The notes beneath the pieces were generated by a model. It ran no database searches, was not told the origin of the DNA, and saw only the letters and a program-made list of their open reading frames with translations. Of a DNA stretch of 53,515 bases, positions 33,839 through 44,553 are shown piece after piece (the first letter of the stretch is position 1; each line of letters begins with the position of its first letter). The stretch lies in the NCBI GenBank assembly GCA_022925895.1, contig JAKSYS010000429.1, positions 1 through 53,515 on the forward strand, written 5' to 3'. The position numbers were made by a program, and so were the translations under genes. Source of the stretch: Fragilaria crotonensis (taxonomy: Eukaryota > Bacillariophyta > Fragilariophyceae > Fragilariales > Fragilariaceae).

Positions 33839-34238
33839 TTACGACGCCTGTGCTGCCAACGAATCTCCCGGCGGTGCACCCCCAGGTACCAATACCGCAA
33901 TCTGATTCCCATTCAATAAGATTTCACTCTTCAATTCCGTTCTCACGAGGCCTTCCCCCGTCGCGTCCGGAGTATATTCAATGGCATCATCAAGAACCAA
34001 ATTGACCTTTGAATAGTATCAAAACGAAAAGCAACAAGCCATGCGTGTGTGAGTTCAGGACATTATGCGTGCGGCACCACAACAGATTTTGTCCCAAAAA
34101 AGCACCAGCGCCTAAACGTACATAATCGTCGAAGCCTCTCAGTGTGCCAACAACTTCAGTCTTTCCTCGCATCAGGATCCATAATTGACTTCCAATCGCC
34201 TTGTCAATCAATTCGAGAGGGAGAATACGATTTGCCAT
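33839..34238 (-). CDS. LSM5: U6 snRNA-associated Sm-like protein LSm5
   Basis: 94 residues in two exons: 34122-34238 and 33839-34006, with a 115-bp intron (34007-34121, GTACGT..CAAAG, phase 0). The protein has both Sm motifs: Sm1 in LPLELIDKAIGSQLWILMRG with GTLRGFDDYVNLVLDD (the second string spans the splice), and Sm2 with LLNGNQIAVLVPGG. ELIDK and the GFDDYVN run are typical of LSm5. LSm5 is part of the LSm1-7 ring (mRNA decapping, cytosol) and the LSm2-8 ring (U6 snRNA, nucleus). The ATG is at 34236-34238. Without splicing the frame would run into unrelated residues after DDY, so the intron is well supported. Confidence 0.93.
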
Positions 34239-34684
34239 GATGTGTGCAACGATGTCAACGAGAAATGAGTCAAAGGGATGTTGTCTCGGAGGGGTAGGGC
34301 CTCGGAGTGAAGTGCAACCGAGTTACTGCTGACTATATGTAGCACTATGTACAGTATGATATCATATGGACCGGTAGATCACGACAGTAACGGTACTGTG
34401 GGGTGGCTGCGCAGTGCCCAGACAGACAGACGACAGACACCCAGCCAAAACTTGAATTATTCCATAGTAATGCCTGTGTACCAGTACTAGTATGCTGTAT
34501 GGGGTATGGGCTACTCTACTAGATTACTCTGAATGTACAGTGTATACATATATGCATAGCTTAGAGAGCGTTGTCTTTGACGCAATGGTCTCTGTACGCT
34601 AGTAGTCCTTGACCCCATGGTTGTGGCTGCAGTCGAACATGCGCCTCTCATCATTCATTAACTGAAGTGCAAGTAGTCCCTGCA
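34239..34684. promoter_or_regulatory. Divergent promoter region, GTAC-rich
   Basis: 446 bp between LSM5 (minus) and the nuclease gene (plus). Words such as GTACAGT, CCAGTACTAGTA and GTACAGTGTATACATATATGC (trimmed: GTACAGTGTATAC) cluster at 34340-34550. No gene seen. Confidence 0.4.
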
Positions 34685-35809
34685 ATGTTTCGATCTTTCG
34701 CTTCCAAAAGTTCAGTGACAACTGCTGCCGCTTCATTGCTGGCGACATCGTCTTGGAGTCACAGCAATGACAGCAACAAGGAGGATCACGCCATCAAGGA
34801 CAAGGAGAGCATCCAGTCCTTCTCTCCCACCCTTCCACTCGTTTATTTTCATCCCAATCCTGATTTGGAAATTTGTTTCGACACTCGCACGCGGACTCCA
34901 GTCTATGCGTTGGAGCGACTGCGGCCTCGATCAACGCGAGGAGGTGGGTACATCGATCAGAAATCCCTCGGCAACAACAATGTTACCAAACCACAGCAGC
35001 GACGACCTCATTTTGTGGAAGAATCCAATTTACCGGAAATCTATCGGTCGCGCAATTCACATTATCGGCAATCGGGATACGATCGAGGACACATGGCACC
35101 GGCGGGTGATTTTCAATTTGGTCAACCTGATACCTTTACACTTACCAATGCCTGTCCTCAACATCCTACGTTGAATCGGACGCTGTGGAATCGATTGGAA
35201 CAATGGGTACGGCGTGTGGTGGAGGATCGCGAGCTTCTCAACACCACAAGTAGTGCCAACAGCCCTACAAGGACGTTGAGGTGATGATTCTGACAGGACC
35301 CCTTTGGTTGCCCGCGGCGAAGGGACCTAACGATAACACGTGGGAATATCGGTATCTCGCCTTGGGACAACCGCCGTCCCTGGTTTCGGTACCGACACAT
35401 TTCTTTAAACTCGTTGTGGTACTTGGCTATAACGACGACGATGCTGCGCGCGATGGTACGAGTGCCAGAATTCTCCAATACGCCGCCTTTTGTGTTCCCA
35501 ATCATGGAGATAAGGAAATAGAAGATGCCCCATTGGAAAACTATTTGGTTCGATGGACGGATTTGGAAGCAGTTGTCGGCATGCGAATTCTTTCCACGCT
35601 TGCTCGTCGGTAGTAGCAGCGATCAATGGAGAACATTGGCCGATCAAGCAACCGAAGCCGTGTGGAAAAGAGATCGACTCTTGTTGTTACTCGACGACAA
35701 TGGATCTTCTTCCATTAAATCGAGCAAGAAGAATCGACGTGCTATATTAGCAGCTAAAGGCGACTCGTTAGCCCCACAACACCTATGCCGTCATGGTGTC
35801 TGCAAGTAA
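34685..35809 (+). CDS. EndoG/EXOG-type DNA/RNA non-specific endonuclease (two frame changes)
   Basis: A beta-beta-alpha-metal nuclease of the NUC1 family. The catalytic motif DRGHMAPAGDF is at about 35080, with the general-base His. Downstream, LTNACPQHPTLNRTLWNRLE carries the metal-binding Asn and the conserved Asn/Trp. After a one-base frame change near 35250 the domain continues with VMILTGPLWLP, then VPTHFFKLV and AAFCVPN, all family-typical. Near 35585 a second change leads from DLEAVVGM to FFPRLL, the usual end of EXOG/EndoG proteins. The ATG at 34685 opens MFRSFASKSSVTTAAASLL, which is Ser/Ala/Arg-rich and could be a mitochondrial presequence. EndoG homologues reside in mitochondria and cut DNA in mtDNA turnover or cell death. 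Both shifts could be sequencing errors; otherwise it is a pseudogene. Confidence 0.8.
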
Positions 35810-36370
35810 ATGTCGACGCATGCCAGTAGGGCCCAGCTCACAAACGTAGAAAATAATTCTTGTCTCAATACTATAACGATATGGTTTTGATTCCTTCCCT
35901 GATTTTCTAATCGTTGCTCAATCAAGGCATCGATAACTTGCGACGAGAGACGACGGAAACGTAATCGAAGTTTTCAGCGCACCATGGAGAGATGCCGGGC
36001 GTAAAACTAGAGACCTTGCCAGAAAGCCTTAGGGATAAGCCATCGATTATTAGGCAAGAGACGGACAAAAATTGTATGCAATCGAACTATTTTGTTCCTG
36101 AAGATGAGATGATCTACACTAACTGCAGTTTCTAAAGCAGTGGTTTCTTGCCACACATCTCGGCACAAGTTGTCCCTGCGTAGTCTGGTTTGTGGTTTGA
36201 TTATGCGATCAGAATTCTCATCTCTAGAATGCTACAACAGACAGGATTTCGATTTGAAAATAAAGGCTCCGCCCTCACGCAAGCAGATTGCGACATGTAC
36301 CTTACTTTCCAGGAGATGACCGCAATGGCGCGTGAGGCCTGGGGGTAAGAACGAAGAGAAATGCCACAGT
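35810..36370. other. Intergenic between convergent genes
   Basis: 561 bp between the 3' ends of the nuclease gene (plus) and the PPR gene (minus). No coding region recognised; a 63-codon minus frame at 36201-36392 has no support. Confidence 0.5.
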
Positions 36371-37546
36371 TTATCGAACGCTCTCTAGCCAATACTCATC
36401 TCGTCTTTTCTTCCAGCTTCTCGTTGTCCGTTGCCTTGTTTTGCGTTCAGATGCTTCCGTCCATTGATTTAGGTGACTCGTTGTTGGATAAAGGCCCGCG
36501 CCTGTCATATCTTCCAGTGCCTCCACCGCATTAGCCCAGCTGCCAGAAGCAATGGCTCCCCTGACCAGCAAGGCATACGACGCCTTGTCCTTGGCGCTAA
36601 GGTCATGAACATTCAAAGTTTCGGAACCGAACTCTGGTTCAGGACCTATCGATCGATCACCCAAATTATCCTGCAATACATTGCGGGCGTCCTCTTCGAG
36701 ACCAAGTGACTGATATGCCGAGGCAAGAGGATTCAAGTGCTTCGCCACGAGAGGAAATTCATTCCACTCCATCGCCGCTAGCGCCGCCGCCGCAGCATCT
36801 AGAGGAGCGCGTCGCTGTTCCAAGGTATTCTCACTAGCCTTCAAAGCCTTACTACCCCGTACACACGCCTTGACAAGTGAAAATATCATGTGATCCGTCA
36901 CACCAATCTTTTGTCGTTCTTCAGTTTGAATTTTCTCAAAAATGTCCAGTGCTTCTTTCCACAACCCCAACTTCGCACACGCCAAGAGCGCTCCTTCATG
37001 ATGAATCCAATTACGTTCAATTCTCAACACTGACGTTTTCGTATCATTCGCCGCCTGTTCCATGCGATCATACGTGCGAAGGGCGTAACGCCAGAGCGAT
37101 GGTTTGTTCCTCTTTCGCACGTTTCTCCAAATGGTGCTGGCATATCCCTGATTGTTCATAATTGGAGATTGTGTTCGAAAGGACGGGTTCACATCCGAGA
37201 CTCCCGAATGCGGATGCCATCGGGGCAAGGTATTCGATTTGCGTTCTGATTCGTCCCATACCAACATGCGCCGGGCCATTTCGAAAATCATGGTCGTGCC
37301 GCCGCCAATGGTTTCGATCAATGCGGGTTGTTTTTGTGGTTCCTTCTGGTCGATGGGGTCGATGGGCATGAGCAGATTGGAGGGGTCAAGCGTTTGTTGC
37401 ATAATTGGAACATCGTCGTTGTCGTCGCGATCATCGCGGTTTGATGAGTGAAGTGCTATTCGTCGGTGTAGGCCACGAGGGGATAAACAGACAAATGCAG
37501 TCGATGGCGCAAGCGTTGCAGTGAGGATTACAAGAGCAAATCTCAT
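36371..37546 (-). CDS. Plastid-targeted pentatricopeptide-repeat protein
   Basis: 391 residues, start ATG at 37544-37546. The N-terminus MRFALVILTATLAPSTAF is a signal peptide ending at an ASAFAP-type site (STAF followed by VCLSP), so the protein should enter the complex plastid. After a disordered acidic stretch come helical hairpins of PPR type: YDRMEQAANDTK, then HHEGALLACAKLGLWKEALD with IFEKIQ, then MIFSLVKACVRG, and near the C-terminus YALLVRGAIASGSWANAVEA with LEDM and GLYPTTSHLN. PPR proteins bind RNA in organelles and guide processing or translation. No catalytic (DYW or SMR) domain is seen; the end is basic. The number of intact repeats is low, so its RNA target cannot be guessed. 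Confidence 0.7.
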   Translation of the reverse strand: MRFALVILTATLAPSTAFVCLSPRGLHRRIALHSSNRDDRDDNDDVPIMQQTLDPSNLLMPIDPIDQKEPQKQPALIETIGGGTTMIFEMARRMLVWDESERKSNTLPRWHPHSGVSDVNPSFRTQSPIMNNQGYASTIWRNVRKRNKPSLWRYALRTYDRMEQAANDTKTSVLRIERNWIHHEGALLACAKLGLWKEALDIFEKIQTEERQKIGVTDHMIFSLVKACVRGSKALKASENTLEQRRAPLDAAAAALAAMEWNEFPLVAKHLNPLASAYQSLGLEEDARNVLQDNLGDRSIGPEPEFGSETLNVHDLSAKDKASYALLVRGAIASGSWANAVEALEDMTGAGLYPTTSHLNQWTEASERKTRQRTTRSWKKRRDEYWLESVR

Positions 37547-38311
37547 ACTTTGTATGCATTAATAAATGGTAATAATCGGAGTGCCATACAGGCAAGAGAC
37601 ATTGATCGGAAGGAAAGGCTGTGCTGGTCTTTAGATACACAAGGAGTGAACGATGACGATGACAAGTGACGAAGCGTCAGGATGATCCTTGATTTTGTTT
37701 CGAAAGCAAATCACAGTACGTGTACTTGCATGCCAGTATTCTATGTTCTCACACTGGGAGTCCTCCAGTAATCTTACCGCCGCAGTACCAGGTACCGTGA
37801 ATGGAGAATGGAGCACGGAGCACGGAGCACGGAGCACGGAGTCCGAAGTCCGAAGTGCAAAGACTACGGTAGTACACTACTCCTCACGGGCACAGTGTCG
37901 TCAGTGACCTTGAGGAGTAGAAATGTCAGTCAACAGTCAACAGTCACCATTCCAAAAGGTAGGTGAATGACGTGGTGTTCGAAAGCCGTGCTCCACCAAT
38001 CAGAACGGAGGCATCATGCTTCACAGGCTGGAGTCGGCCATCCGTAGAACCTACTGGCCAGTGGGAGTGGAGGACCAGAACTTCAATGCCACCCAGACAC
38101 CTCCACCGAATCAGAAAATCTGCGCTGTTCTCTCCGGGAGTGTTCGGTTTTCATGCCTGATCTGTTCATCATTGGCCCGTGAGGTCGTTGGCTTCGTCAA
38201 CTTCTTGCAGACACAATTCTTCTGTCGACTACCAACACGACACACGACTACATCATACGTACGCTGGTACTCTACACTTCACTATTCTCACAATACAATA
38301 ACGTTATCGAA
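37547..38311. promoter_or_regulatory. Divergent intergenic region with heptamer repeats
   Basis: 765 bp between two divergent plastid-protein genes. It contains four tandem copies of GAGCACG (37811-37838), two of AGTCCGA (37840-37853), and CAGTCAA twice plus a partial third (37927-37946). Small open frames at 37963-38315 lack support. Confidence 0.5.
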
Positions 38312-39637
38312 ATGACACAACAATCCCCACAACAACAACAGCGTAGCAAGAAGTGGTTCAAATCAATGACTCGGCGAACCATACAAGCCGTCGCGGCAGC
38401 TGCGTTCCTCGTATCGGCCCACGGTTTCTCAACGCCGGGGACATCAAGGACGACCATGTCGTGCTCTAGCAGCGCACAAACACCAACACGGGTTTCTTCG
38501 AGCCTTTCGATGATTGATCAGGCGGAGAAAGTGACGGAATATGAACTGCAAGTTGGTAGAGCGCTTGACACTCTCAAATCAGATTATCCAGACATGCTCA
38601 AGCAGACACCACGTAAGTCAATGCAATTGGGAATCGTGGATGTGGTGACTGGGCCAACTGTGCAACTCGCTCTGACAGACCTTTTCTCTTCTTCAGACTT
38701 TTCGATTTACCATCCAGCAATAGAAGTGGTCGATCCTTCGGGCTTCACATTGAATGGCATTCAAAATTACAAGCAGGCATTCAATCTGGTGCACGGTATA
38801 ATCAACGTCTTTTACTGTCCCGAGAAATCACTCCTGACGTTTCGCATCGTTTACGATTGCGCACGTCACAATATTCGTGTCTCTTGGAATGCAGAAGTTG
38901 TTCCCAAAGCTATTTTCGGAGGAGACAAGACAACATTGCATGTCGATGGGATCTCAGTGTATGAGTTAGATGATCATGGGAAAGTCGTTCAACATCGTGT
39001 TGAGCATTTGATGATCAATGACAAGCCGGTTGAGACTGAACAGGGTATCTTTCATGCCTTGACCGCTACATGCGTTGATCCAGAGTGCGGTACAGCGGTC
39101 TTTTACGGTGGTGATGATGATCGTTTCATTGTCAACTTTCTATCGAACTCTCCTTCATCGAAGTCTCTCTTTGACGCTGACAACGCCTTGACATTGGGGG
39201 CATTGTCAACCTCATCCTCCGGTGCTGACAGAGGGAGTGAACATCCTGATCTGGATTGGGAGGCGATGGAGAATAAGAACAGATCGCGCAAAAAGTTTGG
39301 GCTTAAACCTCTCACACCAGAAGAATTTCTTGAAATCGAAGCCCAAGTGAAACAGATGGAAATGCAGGAGTTATCGAAGCATAAAGCAATGAACGATGCT
39401 GCCGAAGTCCCTCCACCAAAGCAAAAGAAGAATGGATTTCTATCCAATCTTTTCGGCGAAGTGTTCGAAGACACTTGCGAGTCGAACTTTGACTGCCAGC
39501 GTCCGCAAGTCTGTTGCGATTTTGGTTTCAAGAAAATGTGTTGCAGTTCGGGAGCAATGGTTGGTCACAGTCGCGACCAGATGCAGCCAGTTCGGATTCC
39601 TATTACCAAGGATGACGGATATTTCAACGATTACTGA
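38312..39637 (+). CDS. Plastid-targeted DUF2358/NTF2-like protein with Cys-rich tail
   Basis: 441 residues from the ATG at 38312. A Gln-rich, basic start leads into a hydrophobic signal (AVAAAAFLVSAHGF) with Phe at the cut site followed by STPG, a diatom plastid signal. The central part (LDTLKSDYPDMLKQTP, then FSIYHPAIEVVDPSGF, NGIQNYKQAF, SWNAEVVPK) has the order of the DUF2358/SnoaL-like fold found in many plastid proteins of unknown role. After a Lys/Glu helix (PLTPEEFLEIEAQVKQME) the C-terminus carries an eight-Cys block: DTCESNFDCQRPQVCCDF with FKKMCCSSG. Such a block could bind metal or form disulphides. The function is not known to me. Confidence 0.7.
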   Translation: MTQQSPQQQQRSKKWFKSMTRRTIQAVAAAAFLVSAHGFSTPGTSRTTMSCSSSAQTPTRVSSSLSMIDQAEKVTEYELQVGRALDTLKSDYPDMLKQTPRKSMQLGIVDVVTGPTVQLALTDLFSSSDFSIYHPAIEVVDPSGFTLNGIQNYKQAFNLVHGIINVFYCPEKSLLTFRIVYDCARHNIRVSWNAEVVPKAIFGGDKTTLHVDGISVYELDDHGKVVQHRVEHLMINDKPVETEQGIFHALTATCVDPECGTAVFYGGDDDRFIVNFLSNSPSSKSLFDADNALTLGALSTSSSGADRGSEHPDLDWEAMENKNRSRKKFGLKPLTPEEFLEIEAQVKQMEMQELSKHKAMNDAAEVPPPKQKKNGFLSNLFGEVFEDTCESNFDCQRPQVCCDFGFKKMCCSSGAMVGHSRDQMQPVRIPITKDDGYFNDY

Positions 39638-39812
39638 GGAATTTGCTTGATTGTGGCACATCACATTTCGAAAATTGAGTGATTGCGCAGGGACCTCGTA
39701 GTTTGTATAAATTCACGACAACTAAGTACGTCGAGTACATTGCTAACCAAACCTCTTTTATCATTTTGGGCAAGGTTCCTAGGATGCATGCACCGGCTGA
39801 CTTAGTAAGGCA

Positions 39813-39872
39813 ATATGGTGCATGGACGATGATAGCACGCTTGCCGGCATTGCTGCCAAGCGTGCACCATAT
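39813..39872. terminator. Hairpin downstream of the DUF2358-like gene
   Basis: The right arm CAAGCGTGCACCATAT (39857-39872) is fully complementary to two left pieces, ATATGGT (39813-39819) and GCACGCTTG (39835-39843), with a 15-base bulge between them and a 13-base loop. It could fold as a 16-bp stem in DNA or RNA. A 3'-UTR or end-formation role is a guess. Confidence 0.35.
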
Positions 39873-40202
39873 CTTCTCACCGATTGGCGCAGTCAAGTAC
39901 GCGTTCTAAATGTCCGCTGTTTTGACTTCCAAATCACTAAGTGTTGCAGGGGTTGTGCAATTCTGACAGATTCCCTCGAGACTACACTGGCATATGTTGT
40001 CGTTGCCAGGATTACCTTGGTCATTTGCCCTCCAGCAACCAGTCAAGCTTCTTGCAGAGGGTTTTCCATTTTAAGGTCATGAACCATATGACAGCGCATT
40101 TCTTGAAAGTTTGGTGGGGATGATTTGTCGTCATTCAATATTAGCTAGTATGAATGCAACCAGCATGCAATCATTTGTCCACTTTACTATATCAGGCTTT
40201 TG

Positions 40203-40380
40203 TTGCTGCACCTCCACGGCCAGCATGGTACACCATCTTGTGACAAACAAAGAAATGATGAGCAATCATTGTTACAGACTTTAACTATCTACTACTTTGA
40301 TTACTATATCTTGAAGCCAGCCTCCTTGCTGCACCTCCACGGACAGCATGGTACACCAGCATCTTGTTACAAACAAACAA
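40203..40380 (+). repeat. Direct repeat pair, about 50 bp each
   Basis: TTGCTGCACCTCCACGG followed by CAGCATGGTACACC occurs at 40203 and again at 40325 with small changes and one 3-base insertion; both continue into CATCTTG then TACAAA or GACAAA. The copies lie 122 bp apart. They look like remnants of a dispersed repeat. Confidence 0.7.
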
Positions 40381-41641
40381 ATAGTGAAAACACTCGTTGA
40401 TTCACCACAAGATCAATACCTATTGGATGCCTTCATCTCCAAGTTGGAATGCTCATTTTACTCATTCATCAGCAGTCATGATTCTTCTGCTCGTTGTTTT
40501 GCTTTAGAAGTTGAACTCCATTTTCATCTACATTGTCGATGAGTTTTCTGAACCAACTCATCATTTTGGATGAATGTTACGAGACAGTGTACAATGCTGT
40601 CTGTAAAGGTCCAGCATGGCAGGTAACAAAAGTGTGATATAGTAAAAGATGACAAAACAATGGGTGGTTTTGTAAATGCTGCTTTGAAAAATGTGTGATA
40701 TTGTAAAATACAAATGTCAAAGTAGTATATAGTAAAACACGAATTTGTAGATAGTAGTAAGTCATTGTACTATATTGCAAAGTGGCAAAAAATGAGCAAC
40801 TTTGCAAATTCCCCTTAAATCAAAGGTAAGGATTCCTCCAAAACATCAACCAAGATTCTGCGCTGGGTTCCAACGTTGTTGGTGCTTTGTTCTCAATGGA
40901 TTTCGATCTTTGAGCACTGTCGTGACTCCTGTTGGATCCTTCACATCAGCATTACTAGTAGTCTACATGCTGCGTGGTTCAGGCGCCAAATCACCGGTAT
41001 TGCAATCATCGTCGTCATGGCGGGAAAGATACTGTACATGTCATCGGTTTTGATATGCTGGGGCGCACACATCGAAGCGCGGCGGCCGACTTACTCGAAT
41101 GCTTTGGTCCACAGCATTGTCTTCAGATACTTCCGTAGCGTTTCTACTTTGGCCTACATAAACACATGGTGCAACATGGAATTTTTGAGGGATGAAATTG
41201 AACACGAGTAACCGAACTTTGATAAGAGAAACGAGAAACTTAGTTGAAACAATTGGCTTCAAATCTCCACTAAATCACCAAAATCCACGATTTTCGGAAA
41301 TTGCGAAACACGATTCATTATTTTCAGATTCATTGTTTTGTCTCATAACCTGCTCATAACCCGTTATTGTGGATGGCGGTTGTGGAAACACGACTCTATG
41401 CATACCCGGATCCCGGATCTCCCTTCTGTGTACAGTGTACAGTGTACAGTATTCAAATCGATTGTGAACGCAAATGAACAATTAAAAACATAGAAGTCAT
41501 CATGACGTCATGCGGTATTTAGTTCGAGTTCCGTTTCACATGAAATCCATCGCCACTTTTTGACTTCCAGCAACCGTGGAAGGCCTCTCCCCAAAGAAAC
41601 AGGCCACCTCGTTGCAAGAAGAGACAGCCAAGCAAGTCTAA

Positions 41642-42649
41642 ATGGACAACTTCCCACCCTCGTTTCATGTTCCAGCTATCGTTGCAGCTCCTGATTCTTT
41701 GTCAGTAGTAGCTGGTTGGTTTGCGTTTGGATCTTCACTTGCAGTTTCGACTTTGGCGCAAGGAAAACTTCTGGGTGTCTCCACGGGCACTATGAGACCG
41801 ATTCCAACCATTTTGGGCATGGTTACTGTTTGTGCTGCATCTCTCATAAGTCATCGTGCATCTATCATGGTACATCAGGCGACATCGAGTTCCAACTCAG
41901 GTAAGTATAGACCTCGACTTTCTGCCGATTCATTGTCGATTGGAAATTTGCACGTTTCTAAGCAAGCCGTACGAATGTAAGTGCGGAGATCCTCCATTGA
42001 CGTTCCTATTATCAACATCAATCACTCACTCCCCCACAGCTGCGCGTTGGGCCTATTGTCGTTTAAACTGCTCGGGGGGCGTTTTTGGGCGATCGCGCCG
42101 TCCAGTTACACTCATGTCGGCTCGTTTGCACGATCATCGATTGCGGCGACGGACAAGTACGCGACTCAAGCACAACGATCCGCTCTGACGCGCATTGGTC
42201 GAGTGTGTGGATGTCACACCTGCGGGACTCGTATTGTGTTTGGCCGAGCTGTCATTGCAGATCATCAGCCACCCAAGGCTGTTGTGCGACAACTTAATCG
42301 TAGTGCGTGGAGAAAGGTACTCGGAATGGAGACAAAGTTTCGATTCTATCCTCAATGTGTCGACTGTTCGCAAATTCAGGGATCCATTCTATCGGCAGCG
42401 ACTCGACAGGCTTCTCATTGGTGGAGCCCCGTAAGACTTGCAAAATCTGGAGGTGGACGGGCAGCTCACTTTCACGGATTGAAGTTTCGATTGAATCACC
42501 TTGCTGGAGGCGTTGTGGCCGCCACTGCAGTCTTGGGAGCCACAGAGAGAGATGTTGCTTCAGGGAACATTCGGCGCTTCGAAAAGCTCGAGCGGATCGC
42601 GCACGATGTGGCAGCGAAACCCATGGCAACCATTATGAACATGATTTAG
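41642..42649 (+). CDS. Membrane-associated protein with HNH-like zinc motif
   Basis: Two exons: 41642-41900 and 42040-42649, with a 139-bp GT..AG intron (GTAAGTAT..CCCACAG, phase 1). Exon 1 has a hydrophobic part (FAFGSSLAVSTLAQGKLLGV and IPTILGMVTVCAASLI), likely two membrane helices. Exon 2 in the spliced phase runs to the G6 run at 42074-42079 and then must lose one base of phase. The frame after it encodes CGCHTCG, ADHQPP, FYPQCVDCSQIQG, a C-x2-C / DH / C-x2-C layout as in treble-clef HNH proteins, and then another apolar segment (NHLAGGVVAATAVLGA). The nuclease reading is inference: only the zinc-ligand spacing and the DH pair are visible. I do not recognise a named family. Confidence 0.6.
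41901..42039 (+). other. Intron of the HNH-like gene
   Basis: 139 bp, GTAAGTAT at the 5' end and a pyrimidine tract with CCCACAG at the 3' end. The exon 1 frame meets a stop inside it at 41978-41980. Confidence 0.65.
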
Positions 42650-43054
42650 CATCGATAAAGAAGAGAGTAACTGTTGATTTAGTTTTAGGACTCCCATATT
42701 AAGCTCGTCACTTGCTTTCTGTCTGGATTACGCGTAAGAAATCGTCAGAAAAGTTGATGCGGTCAAACAACTCGCAAGACTCGTCAACGAGAGTCGATCA
42801 CTTGAACAGAAGGTTCGCAACTGTTGAATTGAAGCGGCGGATGACAACCTCAACTTGGGTTGTTCACAATACGGATGTGAAATTGATGCCACAAAGTCGT
42901 GTGTTTTCAAATACAGCAATGAAAAAATTCTTCAAGGGATACATCGCCAGTAAGCCATGTTGGACACTCGACAAAGTTTTGCGCCCAAGGGATTGGGGTT
43001 GGATCGAGAACAGCTCTAATTCGACGAGGACAGTCTCAAAGAACACGCGCAACT
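42650..43054. other. Intergenic between convergent genes
   Basis: 405 bp separating the stops of the HNH-like (plus) and SMYD-like (minus) genes. An open plus frame at 42712-43077 starts at a non-ATG codon and ends inside the next gene; not supported. Confidence 0.45.
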
Positions 43055-44553
43055 TTAATTTGTCTTGGTTTTTTTAGCCAACGGCTCACTGACTCCGTTT
43101 TTACCCGCCTCCAGAAGAGACTTCACAACCCTCTGCATACCGTCGGAATCGAATACATCGCTAAAGTCCTTGACCTGTGATATCCACCGCCCTGCGTACA
43201 TTTGGCTCTTTTCGTCTCCTAGACTGACCAGTGTTCTTGCTACACCAATAATCACAGTCGAGAGCACATGCCCAATGTGAAGATTTAGCTCCAATCCATT
43301 CATGAAACGGCAGAGCCTCTCCAGCATGTCAATCGTCTCGGCAATTTCTTCAGGTTCCGGATTCTCTCCAGTTTGGAGCATAACGCTGTGTTGCCGCTTC
43401 AACAGTCGATTCAATCGCATCAACGTGACCAAGTTTGTAGTCCAGTGGAGAGCACCCGCAACTGAACAAGTCAGCTGATTCATTTGCTCTTCCCACTCTT
43501 CATCCGCTTCGTCGTCTTCTTCAACTCGAGTCTCCTTGTCAAGAAGAAAGGCCAACACCTTTTGCGATACAATCACCACATCTGATGCGGGCCCCTGTTT
43601 AGCGGCATCACTCTCAGTACTAGGGATCTTTGTGTTACAAACGAGGCATTCGTAGTCCTCGGAACTTCTTGGATACATGTAATTGACTTGCTTGTCGTCA
43701 TCGTATGCAACATCTTCCTCAAGGTACCGTCCATCACGAGGATGACAGGTAATACAAGGAATTGCAGCTGCAGGATCCGAGACATCACAATTAGTTGATG
43801 AAGAAGAACAACGAATGCAGGAACAGTGGAAATGTTTGGTGCTGGCCAAAAGTGAACGCCGTGTGGGGCGGTCCGTGTATAGTAGGAGACCCAGATACGA
43901 TGTAGTGATTTCATCACCAGAATGAATGAGAGTCGCAGCTCGAACCAATTGGACGTCGCCGTCAGCTTGTATGATCGAGTTTGGATTGCAGGAATGATTG
44001 ATGCGACTTTGTTTCTCATAGATTCTGCCACCCTCAAATGAATTACAGGACCAAAGGAGCATGACCTTCAATGCTTGATCTGGATTCTCAGTAGCGAAGC
44101 GTCGCAATTTGGATTCTCCCTTGGAATGGTTCTGAATGTATTTTAGAGCTGATCTGGCCACCTTGATGATGGTCTCCTCTTCCGCGGCAGGCGCATCCGG
44201 GTCGGGTGTGAACAGCGCCATGACCTTCGACGACGCCTCAGGACTATGATCGATTTCTGCGAAGCATGCTACAGCCTGGATCATGCCGGTGAATTTCCCA
44301 GCATATTCCTTCGAAACACTAGACGGGGAGTAATTGACCGAAGGAAAGAAGCTGAACCGTGATCACCGCCCTCAGCTTTGCGGATGCTGCTGACAGGAGG
44401 AAGGGCAGCAAGCAGTGTGTGCGTTTCCTCGTCCGACAAGGGCGCCAAGCGGAGAATTGGCGCAGCTTCATCAAGAATCACATCGCCAATGGCATACTCT
44501 CGGGTGGCAAAGACCCCAAGACCACTGGAAGGAATGGGACGCACTTCGCTCAT
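43055..44553 (-). CDS. SMYD-like SET-domain protein methyltransferase (one frame change)
   Basis: The ATG at 44551-44553 opens MSEVRPIPSSGLGVFATREY, the usual first SET strand (GLGVFA). The frame changes by one base near 44340, then the chain continues to 43055. Diagnostic blocks: RINHSCNPNSI (the NHSC cofactor/pseudoknot motif), GDEITTSYLG (with the catalytic-region Tyr), and a post-SET cluster FHCSCIRC with further CxxC pairs (CITC, CLVC) that should bind zinc. The C-terminal helical part fits the SMYD/TPR-like end. No MYND finger is visible between the SET halves; only an insertion without the Cys/His pattern is present. Substrate unknown. The frame change has the sense of a missing base, like most others in this window. 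Confidence 0.8.

Larger units (their letters stand above)
39638..41641. other. 2-kb intergenic region with repeats, no gene supported
   Basis: It contains the hairpin at 39813-39872, a 50-bp direct repeat pair (40203-40380), AT-rich sequence at 40600-40800, and a GTACAGT heptamer triplet at 41430-41450. A plus frame ending at 41211 includes a possible membrane helix (ITGIAIIVVMAGKILY) but lacks a suitable ATG start, so I do not call it. Confidence 0.45.

Noticed and set aside
42712-43077. 121-codon plus-strand frame between two convergent genes
   Set aside because: It starts at a non-ATG codon, runs into the neighbouring gene's 3' end and has no recognisable content.
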